From contig NC_056044.1 in assembly GCF_004379255.2 (NCBI RefSeq), positions 7,232,001-7,296,000 of the forward strand: a DNA stretch of 64,000 nucleotides, written 5' to 3'. The stretch's first letter is position 1, and each line of letters starts with the position of its first letter. Shown here one piece after another: positions 57,533 to 64,000 of this stretch. Origin of the DNA: Salvia splendens. Its lineage: Eukaryota > Streptophyta > Magnoliopsida > Lamiales > Lamiaceae. The notes under the pieces are model-generated. The model made no database searches. It saw nothing but the letters and a program-made list of their open reading frames with translations, and was not told the DNA's origin. The position numbers were made by a program, and so were the translations under genes.

Positions 57533-58360
57533 TGTCAAATACGATGATCAGAAGATTAAAGCCAGCAAGAATGTTGTGGTAGCATTCAAGCTGAATGGGA
57601 GAAATTATCCATTATGGGCTCGACTCATGCGAGTCGCTATCGGGAGTAGAAGAGCACTACGGCACATCACCGGAGTGCCAGAACCACCGAAACCGACAGA
57701 CAAAGGATATCTGGAATGGGAAGAGACCGATCTAGTGGTCTTCTCCTGGATTGTGGAAAACATGGAGATCGAGATCGTTGCAGACTTTGCGCATCACCAA
57801 AGCGCAAAGGCAATTTGGGATAGCCTCGCGGTGACATATCAGAACACGTCGGACTCGTATATGATATACGATTTGGAGGACAAGGCCAGCCGAATCGTCC
57901 AGGGAGAGATGGATCTGGAGACCTACTGGAGGACTCTTCACGGAGTATGGATTGAAATCGATCGATGCCAAACCAAGACAATTACTTGCTGTGACAAAGG
58001 AATCAGTGAATACCGAACCATTATCAATACCCGACGATTGTACAAGTTCTTGGCTGGATTGAACCCTCAATTCGAGGGAACCCGGAGAGACATTCTGAAA
58101 GAAGTCCCGGCGCCACCAGTGGATGTCGCGTACGGATGGATCAAAAGGGAGGCTACCCGGCTGAAGATTATGCCGGCAGCAAACCCCGAACCAACCGGCG
58201 CAACGAATGGCGTGGGACTCGGATTTGCAGCCCGAAACGTCCGATTCCCACCCCAACCGGCAACACCCCGTCAAGGACAGAACCCAGCCGCCACCAACAA
58301 CGCCGCACGGCCCCCAAACTCGACAAAACCAAGTTATGGTGCTCGAATTGCGGCATGAAC
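57533..58360 (+). pseudogene. Copia-3 gag, N-terminal part
   Basis: An ATG at 57533 opens a frame that hits a stop after 17 codons. The conserved gag reading (FKLNGRNYPLWARLM, then FLAGLNPQFEGTRRDIL) lies in the neighbouring frame and is open from about 57540 to 58358. So a one-base change near the start separates the initiator from the body. The region matches Copia-1 gag. It ends out of frame just before the zinc knuckle. Confidence 0.85.
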
Positions 58361-61270
58361 AAGCATACTCGAGAAACATGCTTCAAGTTAATCGGCTTCC
58401 CGGAGTGGTGGGAGGAAAACCAAAAAGGAAAAGCAAAATTGGCCATTGGAATGGAGGAAGGAGGCGGAACAGATACCAGTGTTCGCGGACGAACAGCCGA
58501 CGGTGGAGGCTCGCGCGACGGCGGGGGCAGGAGAGGGGATGACGTCGGGCAGGCAGCCTTTGCCGGACGGGTCGAAGGGGGAGAGAACGGCGGAGGTATC
58601 GGGCTAGGGTTTAACAAACCCAGCCCAACTTACTCTTTTAATTCAAGTCCCTGCAATTTTCAGAAATTACGGAATTTACCCCGTTTTTTGCATGATGCCC
58701 CCTGTGCTTTGCCTATTCCGAAAAAGAACCCCAAAATTGATGATGATTTATATGTGAGCCCTAATAGTTTTGAAATATTGCATAAGTGGCCTGTTGCATG
58801 TGCGGTTACAAATACGTCTAGGGAGAGGAATAATCGGTGGATTTTCGATTGTGGGGCCACCGACACTATGACACATGATAAAAATGATTTTGTGAATTTC
58901 TGTGGTACTATGAAAAGTCAAATACAAACCGCAGATGGGGAATTAACTTCAGTAGAGGGGAGTGGGACAATTGAGATTTCACCGACGTTGAGGCTGTCTA
59001 ATTGTCTCTATGTTCCGAAACTATCACATAAATTGATGTCTATTAGCCACGTGACGAAGGAATTGAATTGCACATTACTAATGCATCCTGATTTTTGTGT
59101 ATTACAGGATATCAGGACGAGGAGGATAATTGGGCGTGGCACTGAGCGTCAAGGCCTCTACTATGTTGACGAGATGGCTCACCAAGGCAGTGCCGCAATG
59201 TTGGCTCACGGATCTGCGACTCGAGACGCTTGGTTGTGGCACAGACGCTTAGGTCATCCATCTCTCGGTTATTTTAAACTGTTTTTTCCTAAATTTTCCC
59301 ATCTCAAGGATTTTGATTGCGAATCGTGTGTTTTGGCAAAAAGCCATAGACAATCTTTTAAATCTTCTGAAACTCGTGTTGCAAGTCTTTTTTCCTTAGT
59401 ACATGCTGATGTTTGGGGCCCTGCGCCCGTTACTGATGATCATGGTTTTCGATATTTTTTGCTATTTGTGGATGATTGTTCGAGAATGACATGAGTTTAT
59501 TTTTTGAAAAACAAATCTGAAGTTTATGAAAAATTTGTCCTTTTTTACAAACTCATTCAAACCCAATTTCAAACAACCATTCAAATTCTTAGATCTGATA
59601 ATGGGAAGGAGTTTGTAAATCATGACATGTCAAAATTTTTTGTTGATAACGGGTTAGTTCATCAAACCTCATGCCCATATACCCCCGAACAAAATGGAGT
59701 AGCTGAGAGAAAGAACAGAATCATTATGGAAATAACTCGTGCTTTGTTTTTTGATTCTAATGTTCCGAAATTTTTATGGCCTGAGGCAGTTTCAACTTCT
59801 GTTTATTTGGTAAATCGCCTTCCTACAAAAATTTTGAAAATGAAAACCCCTTTACAGTTGTTGTCATCACTAGCCAAGATACCCGAACCTCTTACCCTAC
59901 CCCTTAGAATATTTGGATGTTCGGTTTATGTCCATGTCCCAAAACACGAGAGAACGAAATTTTCCGCTTGCGCCATTAAATGTGTCTTTTTGGGGTACGG
60001 GATAAATCAAAAAGGTTATAGGTGATTCGATCCGTCATCTAGAAAGATAATAACAACCATGAATTGCAATTTTTTGGAGAGTGAATACTACTATACCAAT
60101 CTTAGTGGTCAAGGGGAGAGGTGTGAAATTATACCTAGAACAAGTGGACCCCTAAATTGGTTTGTGTCATCACCAAGCGAATCCGTTGTGGAACCAACAG
60201 AGATGGTTAGCACTGCCGCCGATCCTGTCTCGTCGACAGTGGAGCCTCCTCGACCGCCGGGCCCTAACGATCCTCCTCCAGTGATATCTGAGGTAATTAC
60301 TGAAACTGGAGTCAATAGTGCAAATATTCCTAATGACTCTGTCGCAGAACAAGTGGAAAGTGCTGCTGTTGACGGGGATACTGGACAGTACATACTTCCT
60401 AATCGAAGCACAAGGGGCATTCCACCTAAGAGGTACAGTCCAGAACGGATATCAAAGAAGAGCAGATATTCAATGGCGAACTTGGCAACTGCAAACATGA
60501 CAGAAATGGCAAGGGCATTTATGACAGCCTTGTATGATGAAGAAGAAATCCCCAGAACGGCAGAAGAAGCAATGAAAATCCCACATTGGAGAGAGGCAAT
60601 GCTCGTGGAAATGAGGGCACTAATGAAAAGCAAGACATGGGAGGTGTGTATAAGGCCCGAATGATCAAGACTAGTGGGGTGCCGATGGGTGTTCACAATC
60701 AAAAGGAAGCCAGATGGATCAATTGATCGCTACAAAGCAAGGGTAGTAGCGAAAGGGTACACTCAGACCTACGGAGTTGACTATGCAGAAACGTTCTCAC
60801 CAGTAGCCAAGATGAGTACTATTCGAGTGCTGTTCTCCATCGCCGCAACAAAGAATTGGCCGCTACATCAATTTGACGTTACTAACGCCTTCTTGCATGG
60901 AGAGCTTACTCGACCGATTTATATGGAAGCTCCGCCAGGGTTTGAGGGGGAGTTCAAGGCAGGAAAGGTATGTAGACTCAAGAAGACCTTATATGGGTTA
61001 AAACAGTCACCCAGGGCATGGTTTGGAAGATTTACAGAAGTAATGAAGAAATACGGGTACAAACAGAGTAACTCAGATCACACTCTGTTTCTGAAGAAGA
61101 AGGACGGGAAACTCACATGCTTGATAATCTATGTGGATGATATGATTCTCACCGGGGATGATGAGGAAGAAATAAGGCAATTGAGAGAGAATTTGTTCGC
61201 CGAATTTGAAATGAAAGACCTGGGCCTATTGAAATATTTCCTAGGTATCGAAGTAATGCGGTCCAAGAAA
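58300..61270 (+). pseudogene. Copia-3 zinc knuckle, protease, integrase, reverse transcriptase
   Basis: After the frame change near 58300-58350 the CCHC knuckle CSNCGMNKHTRETC appears, then a Gly-rich stretch and protease (FDCGATDTMTHD). Integrase follows (LWHRRLGHPS, DVWGPAPVTDDHG, SDNGKEF, TPEQNGVAERKN), then reverse transcriptase with GCRWVFTIKR, NAFLHGEL and catalytic YVDDM at 61130-61144. In-frame TGA codons at 59492, 60023 and 60662 cut this into pieces. They replace Trp, Cys and probably Gly or Arg positions compared with Copia-1. Otherwise the frame is continuous. Confidence 0.9.
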
Positions 61271-62080
61271 TGAATATTCATAAGCCAAAGGAAGTATGTG
61301 TTGGATCTCCTGGCCGAAGTGGGAATGCTGGATTGCAAGCCGGCAGAGACTCCAATGATGCAGAATCATGGCCTTCGACTGACTGAAGGGGCCGAACTCA
61401 CCCACCAAACAAGATATCAACGTCTGGTGGGTAAACTTATCTATCTTTCTCACACTAGACCCGATATTGCATATGCTGTGGGAGTAGTGAGTCAGTTCAT
61501 GCATAAGCCTCAAGCCGATCACTGGGAAGCAGCCTTGAGGATTGTGAGCTATTTGAAGGGGACACCAGGACATGGGATCTTGTTCGAAAACCATGGGAAT
61601 TTAGAGGTACATGGGTTCACCGATGCGGACTGGGCTGGGAACCCGAATGATCGAAAGTCGACTGCAGGATATTTTACCTTTGTTGGAGGCAACTTGGTGA
61701 CTTGGCGAAGTAAGAAGCAAAAGGTAGTAGCACTCTCAAGTGCAGAAGCAGAATTTCGTGGGATCAAAAGTGGAGTGACAGAAATCCTATGGTTAAAGAA
61801 GTTGTTGACCGAACTTGGCCTAATGTCAAAGGGGCCATGCAAACTCTTTTGTGATAATAAAGCGGCAATCAGCATATCTGAAAATCCGGTACAACATGAT
61901 CGAACAAAGCATGTGGAAGTAGACAGACATTTTATCAAGGAGAATATAGAATCAAAGGTGATAGACCTTCCGTTTGTTCGTTCAAAAGATCAGTTAGCAG
62001 ATATTTTAACAAAGGCCGTGGATGCAAGGAGCTTCGCCGAGGTATTGGGCAAGTTAAAAATGGGAAGTCCCATTGTTTAA
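61271..62080 (+). pseudogene. Copia-3 end of reverse transcriptase and RNase H
   Basis: After a fourth TGA at 61271-61273 the frame continues through FISQRKYVLDLLAEVG, HTRPDIAYAV, DADWAGNPNDRKSTAG, SSAEAEFRGIKSG and the ending KLKMGSPIV with a stop at 62078-62080. This matches the Copia-1 RNase H end and, unlike Copia-1, is not frameshifted there. Confidence 0.9.
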
Positions 62081-62092
62081 CTTGAGGGAGAG
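62081..62092 (+). other. Internal polypurine tract before LTR-B
   Basis: CTTGAGGGAGAG adjoins the embedded LTR, 12 bp after the pol stop. Confidence 0.75.
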
Positions 62093-62294
62093 TGTTGGAA
62101 GAATCAAACTAAAATCAAGGGAGATACACAAAGATTGTGGAATCAATTAGAAGTATTCTTTCCGGAATTATAGCTAGGGTAAATCATAGAATATCTTACC
62201 ATATGTAAATATTGGCTCTTCCTATTTAAGCCTGTAACATTCATTCTTGTGTGATACGATTAATATGAATAAAAGATCCTTTCTCATCTCAACA
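62093..62294 (+). repeat. Embedded LTR (type B) inside Copia-3
   Basis: 202 bp with TG...CA ends, starting TGTTGGAAGAATC and ending CATCTCAACA. It has a CCTATTTAAGCC box and is followed at once by a primer-binding site (TGGTATCAGAGCGGG at 62295). Its length equals the Copia-1 LTR, but its sequence differs from both that LTR and the outer type-A LTR. Confidence 0.85.
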
Positions 62295-62515
62295 TGGTAT
62301 CAGAGCGGGTCGCCGACTGTGGGTCATATTTAACTGACCCAGCAGTATATCTGGGCTGAAACCGAAAAAAAAAATGACTGACCCAGCAGTATAACTGGGC
62401 TGAAAATTTGGGCCAAGTGGTCCCAACCGATCGGAAAAAAATTGGACCTATTGTCCAATCGATTAGAAAAAAGTGTAACCCCTCCAAGGTTCACCTTGAA
62501 GGGTTTGAGGGAGGG
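62295..62515 (+). other. Second primer-binding site, leader and polypurine tract
   Basis: TGGTATCAGAGCGGG is followed by about 190 bp containing ACTGACCCAGCAGTATA..CTGGGCTGAAA twice (about 62333 and 62375). A purine tract GGGTTTGAGGGAGGG follows at 62501-62515, directly before the outer 3' LTR. No coding capacity. Confidence 0.8.
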
Positions 62516-62657
62516 TGTTGGCAATTGAAACTAAAAATATAACATATAACTGTCCCACATCGGTGTCAAGATAAAAACTGAAACTAGTATATAAGTCTCA
62601 TGGACTCCTCCTCCTATCACCAATTGGTTTTAGGATGGAACCCATGGATTTCTATCA
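62516..62657 (+). repeat. Copia-3 3' LTR (type A)
   Basis: 142 bp, identical to the 5' LTR; CTAAC follows. Confidence 0.95.
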
Positions 62658-62984
62658 CTAACTTTTTGTTAATTGATAAATTTTTTTTCGATCATATTGA
62701 TATTAGTGGATAAATGATCTTATACTTTGATTTAGTGATCTAATGTCTATCATTTAGTTGTAGTTAGCAGAGAGTTGGAAATATAGCATACCCCTTAAAC
62801 TATATTCATGTATAATTTAGCTCATGGATAGAAGTTTTTGTATAAGAATTTACATAAAATTAGTATAAATTACAAAAAATTACAAAGAAAATATATTAAA
62901 AAATCATGTTTATTAGGGGCTTAATCCCGTAGTCCTTGCTTTGTGTGCTCGTCCATATTGCACAGTAGCTTTTGCTAAAATTTA

Positions 62985-63527
62985 CTGTTAGCTTTCTTTG
63001 CTATATAAGTCGTAGTATTACGATTATAACAACAAATCATTTATTGTCATTATACATGAAAGTCCACTTGAATAAAATATTTTAAAAAAAGCAATCTTCT
63101 GGATAGAAGAATTTGGAGACTATGGGAATTAGTTAGATCGAATGAAATATATTGGATTAGTCTACATGTTATATTTTATGCGTACAAAGTAATATGCCTA
63201 GCTAGTAACACAAAAACTGATTCAGAATAAGTGTACTAGAGAATTTTCAACTCCAATAATATACTTGATGAGTACAATTTATTTGAAATATCATACATGC
63301 TCCTATTATTAATCATCCAATACCACCACAATTTAAAAAACGTCGCAACTCGTGGTGGACCAATTAGAATTTTCAAAGCAAAGAAATTCAGTTCAAGGAA
63401 AAGTTGGCATTTGAAAAATATTGCAATACTACATCAACTAGTACGTAGAAAAAATGACTCGGCCATGCAAAAGAATAAGTCTCGTTTTACGGCATTCCAT
63501 CATTCAAATTATTTTCCCCTATAAATT
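62985..63527 (+). promoter_or_regulatory. Upstream region of the fourth peroxidase copy
   Basis: It shares long stretches with 42126-42470 upstream of the pseudogene, so the promoter was duplicated with the gene. A TATA box lies at 63520-63527 (TATAAATT), 79 bp before the ATG. Confidence 0.7.
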
Positions 63528-63605
63528 GAGCTATTTAACAATCTCTTCAATCATCATTCCTAGCTTCTTGGTAGCACTCCACATCATATACACATACGTA
63601 ACAAG

Positions 63606-64000
63606 ATGAAGATTTCATCCAATCATTATTATTATTATTATTATTATTATTTTGCAACACTTGCTATACTCTTGATCGTGCCATCCGATGCACAACTATC
63701 TTCGGCGTTCTACGACAGTACATGCCCCGATGCGCTGAGTACAATCCGGACCTCCATCAGGCAGGCCGTGACAGACGAGCAGAGGATGGCTGCCTCCCTT
63801 GTTCGCCTCCACTTCCACGATTGCTTCGTTCAGGTACTGTATATATACACCTCATTCGTCTAACATTCTTTCTTATAAAAATTATTTTCCACAAAAATTA
63901 ATTACATTTATTATGGTTAATTAACCCTAGCTAGTATATATTTTGGTAAATAATTAGGGGTGTGATGCATCAATCCTCTTGGAAGATGGCAGCGGAGAAA
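63606..64000 (+). CDS. Class III peroxidase, partial (runs off the right edge)
   Basis: Exon 1 is 63606-63833 and exon 2 starts at 63958 and continues past the end. The start MKISSNH is followed by eight Tyr codons made by a TAT/ATT microsatellite, then [14 protein letters not shown], a signal peptide, and mature [21 protein letters not shown]. The distal pocket [15 protein letters not shown] is intact, with the catalytic Arg and His, and exon 2 opens with [14 protein letters not shown]. This is the closest relative of the pseudogene at 43 kb and shows what that copy looked like before it decayed. No break is visible in the part present. It probably encodes a secreted wall peroxidase of the lignin-forming anionic type. 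Confidence 0.9.

Larger units (their letters stand above)
57283..62657 (+). mobile_element. Chimeric Ty1/copia element Copia-3 with an embedded second LTR
   Basis: The outer 142-bp LTRs (57283-57424 and 62516-62657) are identical. They have TG...CA ends and a CTAAC target duplication (57278-57282 and 62658-62662). Between them lie a primer-binding site, gag-pol, a polypurine tract, then a different 202-bp LTR (62093-62294) with its own primer-binding site, 206 bp of leader-like sequence and a second polypurine tract. Four in-frame TGA codons and two frame problems make the coding region defective, although the insertion is very recent. Confidence 0.9.
56828..62767. mobile_element. M1 inverted-repeat element, copy B (split by Copia-3)
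   Basis: CTAACTACAACTAA at the left and TTAGTTGTAGTTAG at the right are a perfect 14-bp inverted repeat. The arms match copy A (15.7-20.8 kb) in opposite orientation. Without Copia-3 the element is about 560 bp. Its CTAAC serves as the Copia-3 target duplication. Confidence 0.7.

Noticed and set aside
59492..61273. Four in-frame TGA codons as possible recoding (selenocysteine or readthrough)
   Set aside because: No stop-associated RNA structure or readthrough context was recognised, the same element also has frameshifts, and the positions are ordinary Trp, Cys or other residues in the relative. Defective copying is simpler.
1..64000. CRISPR arrays, tRNA or rRNA genes, organellar insertions, bacterial defence systems
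   Set aside because: No direct-repeat/spacer pattern, no cloverleaf gene beyond SINE-like boxes, and no plastid or mitochondrial gene sequence was recognised. The context is plant nuclear.

Overview
The window is plant nuclear DNA, almost certainly a eudicot. The evidence is AT-rich intergenic sequence, GT-AG introns, many Stowaway, Tourist, CACTA and hAT miniature transposons, nested Ty1/copia elements, and plant-only gene families (class III peroxidase, phytocyanin, U-type cyclin, plastid ribosome recycling factor). The gene and transposon-protein styles suggest an asterid, perhaps Lamiales; that is a guess from family resemblance.

Host genes are few. They are a U/P-type cyclin like CYCU3-1 (11.2-11.9 kb, +), a stellacyanin-like phytocyanin with a GPI signal (21.4-22.0 kb, -), a chloroplast ribosome recycling factor in 11 exons (23.7-26.9 kb, +), and a tandem array of lignin-forming-anionic-type class III peroxidases from 33.8 kb to the right edge. 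The array has one intact gene (33.8-35.3 kb), a last-exon fragment (37.9-38.1 kb), a pseudogene split by a retrotransposon (43.0-52.0 kb) and a fourth copy that runs off the end (63.6 kb on). Blocks of promoter and 3' flank are repeated with these copies, so the array grew by segmental duplication.

The rest is mobile DNA at several nesting depths. Left end: a defective Copia element (105-5399, - strand) with 202-bp LTRs and an ATAAT target duplication, then a 3.06-kb Mutator-like element (5656-8713) with 110-bp terminal inverted repeats and a 9-bp target duplication. The latter carries a spliced GRF-zinc-finger gene and a PB1-like gene fragment but no visible transposase. 15.7-20.8 kb: an unclassified inverted-repeat element (called M1 here) holds two abutting PIF/Harbinger-type elements that share a TTA; the larger keeps a broken ORF1 (Myb-like/NAM-associated). 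43.6-51.5 kb: a Copia element sits inside the peroxidase pseudogene and is itself interrupted by a solo LTR that contains another solo LTR. 56.8-62.8 kb: a second M1 copy is interrupted by a very young Copia element (57283-62657) whose 142-bp outer LTRs are identical, yet which contains a second, unrelated complete LTR with its own primer-binding site. This chimeric architecture is the most unusual thing in the window.

Repeated host blocks (peroxidase 3' flank, M1 copies, a 164-bp tandem duplication at 5.4 kb) act as natural empty sites. They allow the ends and target duplications of several insertions to be read directly. No tRNA, rRNA, CRISPR or organellar gene was recognised.
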